From: Verrucomicrobiota bacterium
GTDB taxonomy: Bacteria > Verrucomicrobiota > Verrucomicrobiia > Limisphaerales > UBA11358
Direction of reading: 5' to 3'
Assembly (NCBI GenBank): GCA_028873125.1
Contig: JAGWMQ010000005.1
Span: 1-59,925, forward strand
DNA length: 59,925 nucleotides
In this document: one piece after another, positions 1 to 9,615 of the stretch
How positions within the stretch are numbered: the stretch's first letter is position 1
How the letters are laid out: each line of letters opens with the position of its first letter
The notes under the pieces: model-generated
What the model was told of the DNA's origin: nothing
Database searches by the model: none
Seen by the model: the letters and a program-made list of their open reading frames with translations, nothing else
Program-made: the position numbers and the translations under genes

Positions 1-96
1 GACAGCTACTTTCATTGAGGCCCCGCTTTGGCGGGCTGATTGAGGCGGTCAGAGGCCTCGAACCTCTGCGGCGGTTTCCCGGGTGATTGGCGGCTG

Positions 97-2391
97 CTAA
101 ATCCGCTTTTGCCAGCGCACCGACGCCGACTTCACCTGGCTGGAGTTGTCCCCGATTCGGATGATGAATTCCCCCGGCTCCCAGTCGTATTGCAGATTTT
201 CATTGTAAAATTTCAAATCGTCCGGCGTGATGCGAAACGTCACCGTTTTGGTTTCGCCCGGCTGCAAATACACTTTCTGGAATCCCCGCAAATCCTCCAC
301 GCCGCGCGCCATGCCGGCCTCCGGCTGGCTCAGATACAACTGCACCGTCTCGCTGCCGGCGCGTTGGCCCGTGTTGGTCACCCCCACCGATGCCAACAAG
401 GTCTCGTCGGCGGTGAGGTTGGTCCGGCTCAGTTGGACGCCGCCGAAGGCAAACGTGGTGTAGCTCAAGCCGTAGCCGAAGGGATATAATGGATCATTGG
501 ACACATCCAGGTAGCGGGAGACATACTTGAATCCCGGATCATTCCGATAGGGCCGCCCGGTGTTTTGATGGTTGTAATAAATGGGAATCTGGCCGACATC
601 GCGCGGGAAGGTCGCCGTCAGTTTGCCCGACGGATTGTAATCGCCAAAGAGCACGTCGGCGATGGCGTTGCCCGCCTCGGTGCCGCCAAACCAGGTTTCC
701 AGAATGGCGCCACAATGCGCCGCCTCCCAAGTCAAGGTCAAGGGCCGGCCGTTCATCAGCACCAGCACGACGGGTTTACCGGTTTTGACCAGCGCGCGCA
801 GAAGATTCTCCTGGCCTTGCGGCAGCCCGAGACGGCTGCGGCTGGCGGCCTCGCCGCTCATGCCGGCGGATTCGCCCAACACCGCCACCACCACGTCGGC
901 ACGCTTCGCCACCGCCACCGCCTGCTTCAACGTTTCCTGCGGCGAACGACGGTCCACCGGAAGATACTCGCCGAACGCCCGCAGCGTGGCCCGCAGCGCC
1001 GGATCGTCAATCAGGTTGGCGCCTTGGGCGTGCAAAACGGACACGGTGGCCCCGGCCACGTTGCTGATGCCCGCCGCGACGCTGACAGCCAGGCGCCAAT
1101 CGCCGCCGGCGCGCCAACTCCCCAGCAGGTTGCTCTGGTCCTCCGCCAGCGGACCCACCAGCGCAATGATTCCGGACTTCTTCAGGGGCAGGAGGGGCCC
1201 GTCGTTTTTCAGGAGCACGCATGATTGCTCCGCCAGTTCCCGGGCCACCCGCCGGTTTTGAGGCGTGAGGATTTCCGCGCGCGCCCGCTCCTCCGTGCAA
1301 CCACGATAGGGGTCGCTGAACAAGCCGAGCTTGTATTTGGCCTCCAGGATTCGCCGGCAGGCTTGATTGACCAGGGACACCGGGATTTCTCCGCGCGAGA
1401 CCAATTCCGGCAAACACTTGAGGTAGGCTTCGCTTACCATATCCATGTCCACGCCCGCGCGGAGGGCCAGTTCAGCGTCCTTGGACAAATCGCCCATGCC
1501 CCAGGCGGTCATTTCGCTGATGGCTTCATAGTCGCTGACGACGAAGCCTTGGAACCCCCACTGTTTTCTGAGCACATCGGTGACGAGCCAGTGGTCACCG
1601 GTGGCCGGCAGGCCGTTGATGTCATTGAAGGAAGTCATGACGCTGCCCGCGCCGGCCTCCACCGCCGCCCGGTATGGCGGAAGGTAATACTGATACATCC
1701 GGTGCCGGCTCATATCCACCGTGTTGTAGTCACGGCCCGCCTCCACGGCGCCGTACAAGGCAAAGTGTTTCACGCACGCCAGGAGGGCGTTGCTGCGGCT
1801 GAGGTCCTCCCCCTGGTAGCCGCGCACCATCGCCGAGGCGATCCGCGCGCCCAGATAAGGATCCTCCCCGGCGCCTTCCACAATTCGACCCCACCGCGGG
1901 TCCCGGCAAAGGTCCACCATCGACGAGAAGGTCCAGTTCACGCCGTCGGCGGTCGCCTCATCGGCGGCGACGCGCGCGCTGCGCTCGATGGCCGCCGGGC
2001 TCCAGGTGCAGGACAAGGCCAGCGGCACGGGGAAAATCGTCTTGTATCCGTGGATGACGTCGAATCCAAACAGCAGCGGGATGCCCAAACGGGTCTGGTG
2101 GACGGCCAGGGATTGCAGTTTCCGCACCGCCGCCGGCCTATAGACGTTGAAAACTCCGCCCGCCAGGCCGTGCTTGATCTGGGACTCCACGTCCTGGTTG
2201 AGCTGTGGCCCGGTGGCCGTGAATCCCACCGACAAGAGATTTAACTGCCCGATTTTTTCCTCCAACGTCATCCGGTTCATCAAACCGTCAATGAAGGCGT
2301 TCATTTTGACATCGCCGGCCAGCGGCTTGGCCTGAAGGCAGCCGGCCAGCAACGTCCCGATCAGGGGCGCAAACAGCCTGGTTCTTTTCAT
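97..2391 (-). CDS. bglX: Glycoside hydrolase family 3 beta-glucosidase-type lipoprotein
   Basis: GH3 enzyme of 764 residues, the usual BglX length, expected to remove terminal beta-linked sugars from oligosaccharides. Residues 1-18 form a signal peptide ending in a lipobox (LAGC, Cys18), so it is probably a lipid-anchored envelope enzyme. The first domain carries the nucleophile motif VVSDY with Asp287. The second domain carries SGEA with Glu514 as the candidate acid/base. A fibronectin-III-like domain fills roughly residues 655-750. The ATG at 2391 gives the signal peptide directly, which supports this start. Family assignment is firm; the exact sugar (glucoside or xyloside) cannot be read from sequence. 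A pseudopilin gene lies upstream on the same strand, 181 bp away. Confidence 0.93.
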   Translation of the reverse strand: MKRTRLFAPLIGTLLAGCLQAKPLAGDVKMNAFIDGLMNRMTLEEKIGQLNLLSVGFTATGPQLNQDVESQIKHGLAGGVFNVYRPAAVRKLQSLAVHQTRLGIPLLFGFDVIHGYKTIFPVPLALSCTWSPAAIERSARVAADEATADGVNWTFSSMVDLCRDPRWGRIVEGAGEDPYLGARIASAMVRGYQGEDLSRSNALLACVKHFALYGAVEAGRDYNTVDMSRHRMYQYYLPPYRAAVEAGAGSVMTSFNDINGLPATGDHWLVTDVLRKQWGFQGFVVSDYEAISEMTAWGMGDLSKDAELALRAGVDMDMVSEAYLKCLPELVSRGEIPVSLVNQACRRILEAKYKLGLFSDPYRGCTEERARAEILTPQNRRVARELAEQSCVLLKNDGPLLPLKKSGIIALVGPLAEDQSNLLGSWRAGGDWRLAVSVAAGISNVAGATVSVLHAQGANLIDDPALRATLRAFGEYLPVDRRSPQETLKQAVAVAKRADVVVAVLGESAGMSGEAASRSRLGLPQGQENLLRALVKTGKPVVLVLMNGRPLTLTWEAAHCGAILETWFGGTEAGNAIADVLFGDYNPSGKLTATFPRDVGQIPIYYNHQNTGRPYRNDPGFKYVSRYLDVSNDPLYPFGYGLSYTTFAFGGVQLSRTNLTADETLLASVGVTNTGQRAGSETVQLYLSQPEAGMARGVEDLRGFQKVYLQPGETKTVTFRITPDDLKFYNENLQYDWEPGEFIIRIGDNSSQVKSASVRWQKRI

Positions 2392-2431
2392 TTTGGTTGT
2401 GATCGGCGTGGAGGCACCGGCGGGCTTTTAG

Positions 2432-2450
2432 CACAGGTTCCCAGCCTGTG
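2432..2450. repeat. Small palindromic intergenic repeat
   Basis: Arms CACAGG (2432-2437) and CCTGTG (2445-2450) around a 7-nt centre, in the gap between the GH3 gene and the upstream pseudopilin. From memory, short palindromes of this look recur between genes in verrucomicrobial genomes. A role in transcript stability or termination is only inferred. Confidence 0.4.
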
Positions 2451-2572
2451 TCACAATAATTCCTCCTGAACAACGACGAGGTCCGGATGGCCGCAACTGC
2501 GTCGCCGCAAATTCAAGACGGTTGAACTTGAAACATCTCCTCGTCGTCGGGCCGTCCCCCCATCGTCGCCGC

Positions 2573-3478
2573 TCACGGAAAGGTGCTCACACCGACCGCA
2601 TGCTGGTCCAGCCAGTACACGTCCCCCACCCCGGGGTCGCCGACGAGATTGTGCTCGTTGATCGGGGTGGATTGGATGGGCTGGTTGATGTAGGCGCATG
2701 TCCACTTGTGAATCACCGAATGGCCGTCGGCAAAGGAGAAGCCGGCCGCACGCCCATGGTAACTGGCGGGGACATCCTGCAGATAACCGGGCTGATCCGC
2801 CTTGGTGAAAAATGTGCCATCGTTGATGCTGTCTGGGCGCTCGTCCAGAATCACAAACGTCAGGCTGGGCGCCCGCATGCTGGACAGCTTGCTGAAGGTG
2901 TGATAGACACTGGTGTTCCTGCCGGGGCTGGTGACCGGGTTGGGGTCGGTGGTCTTGGAGCGCGACGGTGCGCCGACGTAATTGTTCATTGAGTAGCTGC
3001 GCGCGCGCGGATAGGCAGAGCCGTAAATTTTGGCCACCGACCGGTCCGCCGGACACTTGAACAAGGTGGCATTCCGGCCCACATAAACCCCCAGGTAAGC
3101 GCCGTAGGGATAGGCGGAATGATCCACCAGCATGGCGGTGTTGGTATTGTCCAGGCTGAAGCCGAGGCTGAGCACGCCAGCCACCCAGCAGGGAGTGGTC
3201 ACCGTTTCACCGGCCAGAGGCGGCGTGATCCCATCCACGTTGGGCGGCGGCTGGTCGTTATGGTCGCCGGCATACATAATGACGCCCAAGGCCAGTTGCT
3301 TGGTGTTGTTCATGCAATAGACGGCTTGGGCGCGGGACTTGGCCGCGGAGAGGGCCGGCAGCAACAGCGCCGCCAGGATGGCGATGATGGCAATCACCAC
3401 CAGCAACTCGATCAAGGTAAAACCACGCGGCCGCCGCGGCAGGGAAACTTGTTCCAGTTTGCAGGGTGGGAGGTCCAT
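2573..3478 (-). CDS. Pseudopilin-like secreted protein (type II secretion G-type family)
   Basis: Protein of 301 residues with a class III prepilin leader. A basic stretch ends in Gly, followed by mature FTLIELL with Glu at position +5 and a long hydrophobic helix. The globular C-terminal part contains the FSFADGH motif seen in the large verrucomicrobial/planctomycete pseudopilin families. The ATG at 3478 was chosen over an in-frame start at 3586 because the latter would run deep into the neighbouring reading frame. Its start lies 5 bp after the stop of the upstream carbohydrate-binding-like gene, so the two are probably cotranscribed. Known family role: assembly by prepilin peptidase into a pseudopilus-like structure. 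What this member does is unknown. Confidence 0.85.
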   Translation of the reverse strand: MDLPPCKLEQVSLPRRPRGFTLIELLVVIAIIAILAALLLPALSAAKSRAQAVYCMNNTKQLALGVIMYAGDHNDQPPPNVDGITPPLAGETVTTPCWVAGVLSLGFSLDNTNTAMLVDHSAYPYGAYLGVYVGRNATLFKCPADRSVAKIYGSAYPRARSYSMNNYVGAPSRSKTTDPNPVTSPGRNTSVYHTFSKLSSMRAPSLTFVILDERPDSINDGTFFTKADQPGYLQDVPASYHGRAAGFSFADGHSVIHKWTCAYINQPIQSTPINEHNLVGDPGVGDVYWLDQHAVGVSTFP

Positions 3479-3483
3479 ACGAT

Positions 3484-6276
3484 TCAGGGCGACGTCACCT
3501 TGTAAAACCGCTGGCTGTCTCCGGGACCGGAATCCGCCACCGATTTGACCGTGCCGTCCCCGAGCACGGAGTTCAACAGCGACCAACTGCCCGTGGCCAA
3601 ATTGGTCCGATAAAAGACGCGGTAATTTGACCCCGGCTGGGTCGGGAAGGACAGGTGGATGTCATTGCCGGAGCGGGTGGCCGAGAGGCTGATGGGGGAG
3701 GCGGACACCAGCATGAAATAGCTCGGATAGCAGTTGCCGGTGGGCGTGGCGACCTGGAGGGTGGCGACGCCTGGGAGATTGACCACCGCCGGCGCGACCC
3801 CGCCCGCATCCGTCAAAGGCACCCAGGCAAAGGTGCTGATATTGGCCCCCATGGCGCTCCATTGGCCGAGGGGCTTGACCTCCTGGTTGGTGGTTCCCAA
3901 CCCGCTGACGACCTGGCCCAGGGTCATGGTGTAAGGCCCCAGCCCCGACGTGCGCGCGTACACGTAGTAACTTCCCGGCGGATAATCCCGCGTGTAATTG
4001 GCCCAGTCGCCGCCTCCGTAATAATACAACTGATAGTCAATCGCGAAATCATTGATGAACACCTGCCGCAAGTAATCGCCGGCGGGCTGCTGGGGGATCC
4101 CATTCACCCGATATTGGTAATCGGAGCCGTCGGTCGGCTCGCTGCCCACCAGGGTGTGGTGAAAATCAACGTTGGTGACCGACACAAACGAGGCGTAGCC
4201 ATCCGGGGCATAACTGGCCGAGGGGACATACTGGTCGGCGTTGTAGTCGTAATCCTCCGCCTCAACCATGTAATTGCTCTGGCTGAAGGTGTCGAACTGG
4301 TTGGTGATGCTGATGCCGTGGCCGAGGGAATTGGTCACGTTGATGACGGCGGTGTGCATTTCGTTGGGCGCCAGGTCGGGATAGACGACGTTATTGCTGG
4401 AGGCCGTGCCGGTGATCACCAGGTTCGAAGAGACGTCGTTGCCGTCCAGGATCACCTGGATGCCGCCGGCCGGGAAGGCGGCCCCCAGGGTGGTTACCAC
4501 AAAACCAAGAGCGTTGGTATACTCGAAGGGGTGTTTGCCCGTCGGATAGAGCCTGGTCAGGTACGGCAAATCCACCTCGGCGGGGACGATCATGAAGAAC
4601 GTCGGCAGCATGTTGCCGCCGCTGGTGACGCGCAAGGTTTCCCTGCCGTTAAGGACGACGGTTGCATTCTGGCCATCGAGGTTGGTGTCCTGCAAATAGA
4701 CGAACTGGAAGGTGCTCCAACTCGGGCCGGGGTTCATCGTGAAGACCCCCACCACATTGGTGGACACACCGGGGTCCACCAGGCTCATCTGAAGGCTCCC
4801 GGCCGAAGTGGCGCCGTTGGCGAACCGCCCGATGATCCAGTTGGTGCTGGCCGGCCAGTCCCGGGTGTAGTTCACCCATTCAGCGGCGCTGTTGAACGCC
4901 GGGTTGCCGTTGAACGGGTCAATGCGGTAATCAATCCGGTTCGCCACGTAAAGGTCGGGCCGCGTATAGTCGCCTGACGGAACGGTGCCTATGCCATCGG
5001 TGGCGCCACGATAAAATTGGTTGGGAGGCGTGCCCGAACTGTTCTCGTCCACATTCTGCGTGCCAACGGTTCCGAAGTAGCAGTTCGGGCCGCCGGGCGC
5101 ATTGCATAGGTCTGGATCATCAATGTACATGCCGTTGGTAAAATCCCAATCCTCGGCCTCCCAAAGGTAGGTCGGCGCCGGCACCCCGAGCCAGGTGGTC
5201 TGGAAGGTGGTGTTGGCATTTGCCGCAAAGCCAAAGCTGTCCGTCACGGTGATGGACGCGTTGTAGGCGGTGTTGGATTGCAGCCCGCTGTAGAACACGG
5301 CCCAGTTCGAGGAGGAGCCGCTGAAGGCCAGGTTGGTGGAGACATCGGTCCCATTCAGGACCAGATGAATGGCGTTGGTGTTGATGGGGTGGCCGCTGGG
5401 CGAGCTGACGTCAAAACTGACGCCGTTGCTGGGCGGCACAAAAATCATGTTCTGCGGGTAAAGATTGCCGATCGCCGGCGGGATCGGGCCGGTCAACTGT
5501 TCCAGGTCCGCGTCGTCCAAATACGACGAGCCGCCCTCGCTGCCAAACTGGAGGTAGCAATACCGGTAACGGACCAGGGCCGTGCCCGCCGGGGCCACCA
5601 GTTGGCTGACCGCGCCGGTGATCGCATAGGTGTTGAAGGTCGGATCGCCGGTGGACACCGGTTGGGTGACGTCGCAGGCGTTGGTCACCTGGTATTGAAT
5701 CCACTGGTCCAGGCCGGCGTTGACGTTGAAATTGGCCGATTTGTCAAGGGCCAGCAGATTGCTGCTCGAATCCAGGAATTCGACTTGCAACCAGACATAG
5801 CAATCCGCCCCCAACTGATCGCCACTGTTGATGTACAACCAGCCGCCGGCCTGATAGGCCGAGCCGGGAGCGCTGCTGAAGGTCTGGTAGATGCCCGCCA
5901 CGTTGTTTGTGCCCGAATAAAGCGCGCCCCACTCCTTCCAAAAGAAATTTCCCGAATGGGCGGTGACAGTGGTTCCATTCAGCGAGCCGCTGTGTTCCAC
6001 CCAAAAGTCGCCAAAATAACCCGGAGACGTTGGCGGTGAAAAATACGACCAGCCGGTCGCGGGGTTGGTCACGCTGTTGTGTCCGGTCGGCGGCAACTCG
6101 AAACTCGGATTCTCCAGGAGGTTGACGGCTCGCGCCGGACTGACCACCAGCACCAAGGCCGCAGCCGCAGCCGCCAGCCGCCGAGGCAAAGGTCCGAGCA
6201 TTGAAGATTGAGGTCCTTCTTTTGGGTTCCGAATCACTCCCAAGCCGGTTTCTGAATACTTGATTGCATTTTTCAT
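3484..6276 (-). CDS. Secreted multidomain protein with two CBM6-like modules
   Basis: A 930-residue exported protein; the hydrophobic signal ends in ARA at about residue 50. If translation begins at the internal Met26 (6201) the signal peptide has a normal length, so the start is uncertain. An N-terminal beta-sandwich-like segment begins with a LLENPSFE motif typical of carbohydrate-binding domains. Two related modules follow, each opening with (W/V)EAED(W/Y)D and containing W(V/A)NYTRD(W/Y)P, as in CBM6-like domains; short Ig-like linkers separate them. The last 69 residues form the C-terminal module shared with four other secreted proteins in this window, ending in RFYKV. No catalytic domain was recognised, so a glycan-binding or adhesive role is inferred. 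A TTGACA box lies at 6368-6373 upstream. Confidence 0.8.
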   Translation of the reverse strand: MKNAIKYSETGLGVIRNPKEGPQSSMLGPLPRRLAAAAAALVLVVSPARAVNLLENPSFELPPTGHNSVTNPATGWSYFSPPTSPGYFGDFWVEHSGSLNGTTVTAHSGNFFWKEWGALYSGTNNVAGIYQTFSSAPGSAYQAGGWLYINSGDQLGADCYVWLQVEFLDSSSNLLALDKSANFNVNAGLDQWIQYQVTNACDVTQPVSTGDPTFNTYAITGAVSQLVAPAGTALVRYRYCYLQFGSEGGSSYLDDADLEQLTGPIPPAIGNLYPQNMIFVPPSNGVSFDVSSPSGHPINTNAIHLVLNGTDVSTNLAFSGSSSNWAVFYSGLQSNTAYNASITVTDSFGFAANANTTFQTTWLGVPAPTYLWEAEDWDFTNGMYIDDPDLCNAPGGPNCYFGTVGTQNVDENSSGTPPNQFYRGATDGIGTVPSGDYTRPDLYVANRIDYRIDPFNGNPAFNSAAEWVNYTRDWPASTNWIIGRFANGATSAGSLQMSLVDPGVSTNVVGVFTMNPGPSWSTFQFVYLQDTNLDGQNATVVLNGRETLRVTSGGNMLPTFFMIVPAEVDLPYLTRLYPTGKHPFEYTNALGFVVTTLGAAFPAGGIQVILDGNDVSSNLVITGTASSNNVVYPDLAPNEMHTAVINVTNSLGHGISITNQFDTFSQSNYMVEAEDYDYNADQYVPSASYAPDGYASFVSVTNVDFHHTLVGSEPTDGSDYQYRVNGIPQQPAGDYLRQVFINDFAIDYQLYYYGGGDWANYTRDYPPGSYYVYARTSGLGPYTMTLGQVVSGLGTTNQEVKPLGQWSAMGANISTFAWVPLTDAGGVAPAVVNLPGVATLQVATPTGNCYPSYFMLVSASPISLSATRSGNDIHLSFPTQPGSNYRVFYRTNLATGSWSLLNSVLGDGTVKSVADSGPGDSQRFYKVTSP

Positions 6277-6606
6277 AGGCTTGCGTCGTCACTCTCTTCC
6301 CAAGTATCCCCCTGGCCCGCATTCGGGAAGTAGGCGTTTGATATTACCATGACAGCCGGTCCCCAATTGTCAACTTTTTTCTGGGCATTTGCCGCGAGGA
6401 TCAAAGGCGATCAAAAGCGCACAAGCCAGGGCAAACCATTCGGCGCTGCGGATTTGGAGCAGAGCGCGGGGCGTTCTTGGGCATTGGGCTTGCGAGCGAG
6501 GATGCGGCTGTCGCCTTCGAAGTCCGCACGCCCCAACCTCAAATCATCTTGACCCCGGTTTGATCAATCCTACATTCAACCGAGTCTCCGCACTGATTGT
6601 GAACTT
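6277..6606. other. Divergent intergenic region (330 bp), no gene seen
   Basis: Lies between the carbohydrate-binding-like gene (leftward) and the glucoamylase-like gene (rightward), so it should hold both promoters. A perfect TTGACA box reads leftward at 6368-6373. A weak GGTAAT-like -10 follows at a spacing longer than optimal. No convincing ORF or RNA fold was seen. Confidence 0.5.
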
Positions 6607-8436
6607 ATGAAGCAAACTCTGTCTGTCCTCATGGCGCTCCTGGCGATCATCCTCGATGCCGCCGCCCAACCGGCAGCCCCCACCAACGTCGTGGTCTTCT
6701 CAGGCGACTTGAGCGTCATCCTGCATTGGGACCCGGATTCGTCGTCCGGCGTGTCGGGCTACAACGTGTACCGTTCTCTCAACGGCGGCGGTCCTTTCAC
6801 CCAGTTGAACGGCGGCCTGGTGACGGCTTTGGGCTACTGCGATCTCACCGTCAGCGACGGCCAGACGTATTATTACCAGGTCACGGCGGTGAACGCCTCC
6901 TCCCAGACCAGCCCGCCGTCGGCCACCCTGTCCACCACGCCCAACCCCTTTCCCAACGACGACGCCTTTCTGGATTACCTGGAGGAGGCCAATTTTGATT
7001 ACTTCTGGTACACGGCGAATCCGGTCAACGGGCTCGTCCCGGACCGCTCGACGGCCGGCTCGGCGTGCAGCATCGCGTCGGTCGGCTTCGGTCTGACCGC
7101 CATCGGAATTGCCATTGACCACGGCTGGATTACCCGGGACCAGGGCGCGGCGCGCGTGCTGACCACGTTGAACACCTTCTGGAACGGGCCGCAGGGCGCC
7201 AATGCCTCCGGCGACATCGGGTACAATGGCTGGTTCTACCATTTCCTGGACATGAACACCGCCACGCGGTCGGGCAGCTCGGAATTGTCTTCCATTGACA
7301 CCGCCCTGTTGCTGGCGGGCGTCCTCTATGCCAAACAATACTTCAACGCCACCAACGCCGCCGAGACCAGCATCCGGACGTTGGCCGGCGCGATCTTCAA
7401 CCGGGTGAACTGGCTGTGGATGGCGCCGGACATCCCCAGCACCAACGGGGTGCGGATGGGCTGGCTGCCCGGGTCGGGTTTCAGCGGCTTCGGCGATTGG
7501 ATCGGCTATGACGAGGCCATGCTGCTCTATTTGCTCGGCATGGGTGCCACAACCAACTCGCTCCCGCCCGCTTGCTGGAGCTATTGGACCAGCGGCTACA
7601 CCTGGGCCAGCTATTACGGCGAGTCGTTCGTCCCGTTTCCGCCCTTGTTCGGACATGAATACTCGCACTGCTGGGTGGACTTCCGCCATGTCGGGGACGC
7701 CTACATGAACGCCAAAGACAGCACCTACTTCGAAAACTCGCACCGGGCGGCGCTGGCCCAGCAGGCGTATTGCGCCGCGGATCCGCTGGGCTGGCCGGGC
7801 TATAGCAGCACCGTCTGGGGATTGACCGCCTCCGATGGTCCGTCGGGTTACGCGGCGCACGGGGCGCCACCAGCCCTGAATGACGACGGCACCATCGCCT
7901 TCACCGCCCCGGGCGGCGCCCTGGCCTTCGCCCCCGAAATCGCCTTGCCGACGATGGAGTATTTTTACACCCACGGTCGGCAGAGATTCTGGACCCAATA
8001 CGGTTTCATTGACGCGTTTAACCTCGCCAAAGGGTGGTACGATAACACCGAGCTGGGCATTGACCAGGGGCCGATCGTCATCATGGCGGAAAACTACCGG
8101 AACCAAAATGTGTGGCGGTTGTTCGTGCAAAATCCGGAAGTCCGGACCGGCCTGCAACGGGCGGGATTTGTCCCGCTGCCGTTTGTCACGAATCTCACGG
8201 CGCAGATTCAGCCGTTGCAGGGCACCGTTACCCTGGCCTGGCCCGCCGTTTCCGGCCGGACTTATCAGGTGGAATACTCGACCAACCTGCTTTCCTGGTT
8301 CATGGCGCCGACCGGGGAAATCACGGCCACGAACACCACCGCAAGCTGGACCGACAGCGGGCCGCCCGGCACGTTCTCCGCGCCGTTGAGCGACACCGGG
8401 AGATTTTACCGCGTGTTCCAATACGGGTCTCCTTAG
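6607..8436 (+). CDS. Secreted glucoamylase-like (PF10091) hydrolase with N-terminal Fn3 domain
   Basis: A 609-residue protein with a Sec signal peptide ending near residue 21 (AAAQ). Residues 25-115 form a fibronectin type III domain. The glycoamylase-like (alpha/alpha)6 domain follows from about residue 120 to 515. Family hallmarks are FDYFWYTANP, the SIASVGFG segment and EYSHCWVDFRH. The family is linked to secreted glucan hydrolysis, but few members are characterised. The last 80 residues form the shared C-terminal module (GRTYQVEYSTNL ... GRFYRV). It sits among other glycan-degrading and surface genes. Signal peptide and Fn3 position support the chosen ATG; no strong Shine-Dalgarno is visible. 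Confidence 0.87.
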   Translation: MKQTLSVLMALLAIILDAAAQPAAPTNVVVFSGDLSVILHWDPDSSSGVSGYNVYRSLNGGGPFTQLNGGLVTALGYCDLTVSDGQTYYYQVTAVNASSQTSPPSATLSTTPNPFPNDDAFLDYLEEANFDYFWYTANPVNGLVPDRSTAGSACSIASVGFGLTAIGIAIDHGWITRDQGAARVLTTLNTFWNGPQGANASGDIGYNGWFYHFLDMNTATRSGSSELSSIDTALLLAGVLYAKQYFNATNAAETSIRTLAGAIFNRVNWLWMAPDIPSTNGVRMGWLPGSGFSGFGDWIGYDEAMLLYLLGMGATTNSLPPACWSYWTSGYTWASYYGESFVPFPPLFGHEYSHCWVDFRHVGDAYMNAKDSTYFENSHRAALAQQAYCAADPLGWPGYSSTVWGLTASDGPSGYAAHGAPPALNDDGTIAFTAPGGALAFAPEIALPTMEYFYTHGRQRFWTQYGFIDAFNLAKGWYDNTELGIDQGPIVIMAENYRNQNVWRLFVQNPEVRTGLQRAGFVPLPFVTNLTAQIQPLQGTVTLAWPAVSGRTYQVEYSTNLLSWFMAPTGEITATNTTASWTDSGPPGTFSAPLSDTGRFYRVFQYGSP

Positions 8437-8578
8437 TTGAAATCGGAGCTCACGGGAGTCCTTCGGCCGCGCCGATCTCCAACATCGGATGGAGCGCGGG
8501 ACTTCCGTCTCTGGCGGGAAACAACGAAGTCTGCGGGGAGAGAACCGCTCAAAGGAGACAGGCGCGGCGCCGGGCTGG

Positions 8579-9547
8579 CTATGGATAATACGGGTTTGTG
8601 CCGGGGGCGGGCGCGGTGGTGTGATGAGCCAGCCAGAGAATATCGGGATCATCAGGAACGCTGGGACCATTTTCATTACCGAGAAAAGGCGCGGTGTCAG
8701 CAGCCCAAATTGCGAGCGGAATGGATTGCGGCGCCTGCCATTGGCGGGTTTGGATATGCCCATCGGCAAACGAAAAATTGCAAGCGTTGTTGTGGTATTT
8801 GGCGGGTGTATCTATCCAGTGCGTGGCATCAATCGGATTGAACGGCATCTTGAACGCAAAGGCGGCATCGTTGATGCTGTCCGGATGTTCTTCGAGCAAC
8901 ACCCACAGGTCAGAAGGGTTTGGCGCGGTTACGCTGTTCTTGGTCAAATAAACCCTCCATGGCGGGGTGGGCGAACCCGAACCTCCCACCAGCCAATGGC
9001 CAATGTAGTGGCCTTGATAGCTTGCCTGCCCGTTGATTTCGCAGCCGACCGCCTGGTTCATCGAATAACTCCGCACGCGCGGCAGTTCATTTGTCCCAGG
9101 CGTACTGGTGACACTCCATGTACTCAAGTCTGCGGGGCATTTGAACAATGCCGGATTCCTCACGTAAGGCCCCAGCACGGAGAACCTGCCATAAGTCAAG
9201 AGCGCCGTGTTCGTGGTGTCGCCCCCAGCGTAGCTTGTCCCGCCACCTGAGCGCATGTCGCCGGCTGCCCATCGGGGAAAGGCATTGTAATCCGGATTCG
9301 GCGGGAAATGACCGCCATTGTCATCGGCATACATGAGCCAGGCCCGGGTGATTTGGCGGAGATTATTGACGCATTGCGTTCCCTGCGGTTGAGCGCCGGT
9401 TCTCGCCAGGGCCGGCAGCAGCGTGACCGCCAGCAGCGCCAGCGTGGCGAGGATTACCAGCAATTCAATCCGGCTGAAAGCGCGATCCTCTTCGTGCACG
9501 ACGGGTGCTCGTCTGTCGCGAACCGAATCGCCAGGGGAGGGTTTCAT
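8579..9547 (-). CDS. Pseudopilin-like protein, tandem paralogue 1
   Basis: A 322-residue protein with a prepilin-like N-terminus: a polar leader of about 28 residues, then FSRIELL with Glu at +5, and a hydrophobic helix. The residue before the predicted cleavage site is Ala, not the usual Gly. The body matches the neighbouring 9616-10569 gene closely, including the TQCVNNLRQIT segment, CPADLSTW, and FSFADGH near the end. The C-terminus has a PDI-WL-HHTTAP pattern shared by the pair. A TAAAAT -10-like hexamer occurs just upstream. It converges with the glucoamylase-like gene. Function unknown beyond a likely pseudopilus or surface role. Confidence 0.82.
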   Translation of the reverse strand: MKPSPGDSVRDRRAPVVHEEDRAFSRIELLVILATLALLAVTLLPALARTGAQPQGTQCVNNLRQITRAWLMYADDNGGHFPPNPDYNAFPRWAAGDMRSGGGTSYAGGDTTNTALLTYGRFSVLGPYVRNPALFKCPADLSTWSVTSTPGTNELPRVRSYSMNQAVGCEINGQASYQGHYIGHWLVGGSGSPTPPWRVYLTKNSVTAPNPSDLWVLLEEHPDSINDAAFAFKMPFNPIDATHWIDTPAKYHNNACNFSFADGHIQTRQWQAPQSIPLAIWAADTAPFLGNENGPSVPDDPDILWLAHHTTAPAPGTNPYYP

Positions 9548-9615
9548 GCGTTTGTAAGCATTTTATCCCAATGGTCACCGGCTCGCGCGAACAGAAGCAG
9601 CCGTGCCACCATCGG

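Noticed and set aside
1..96. Possible hairpin at 20-37 after the GH3 stop
   Set aside because: Only about four base pairs form and there is no U-tract, so a terminator call is not justified.
6700..8769. A 689-codon minus-strand ORF opposite the glucoamylase-like gene
   Set aside because: GC-rich antisense shadow; no protein motifs, while the plus strand encodes a clear signal peptide, Fn3 domain and PF10091 hallmarks.
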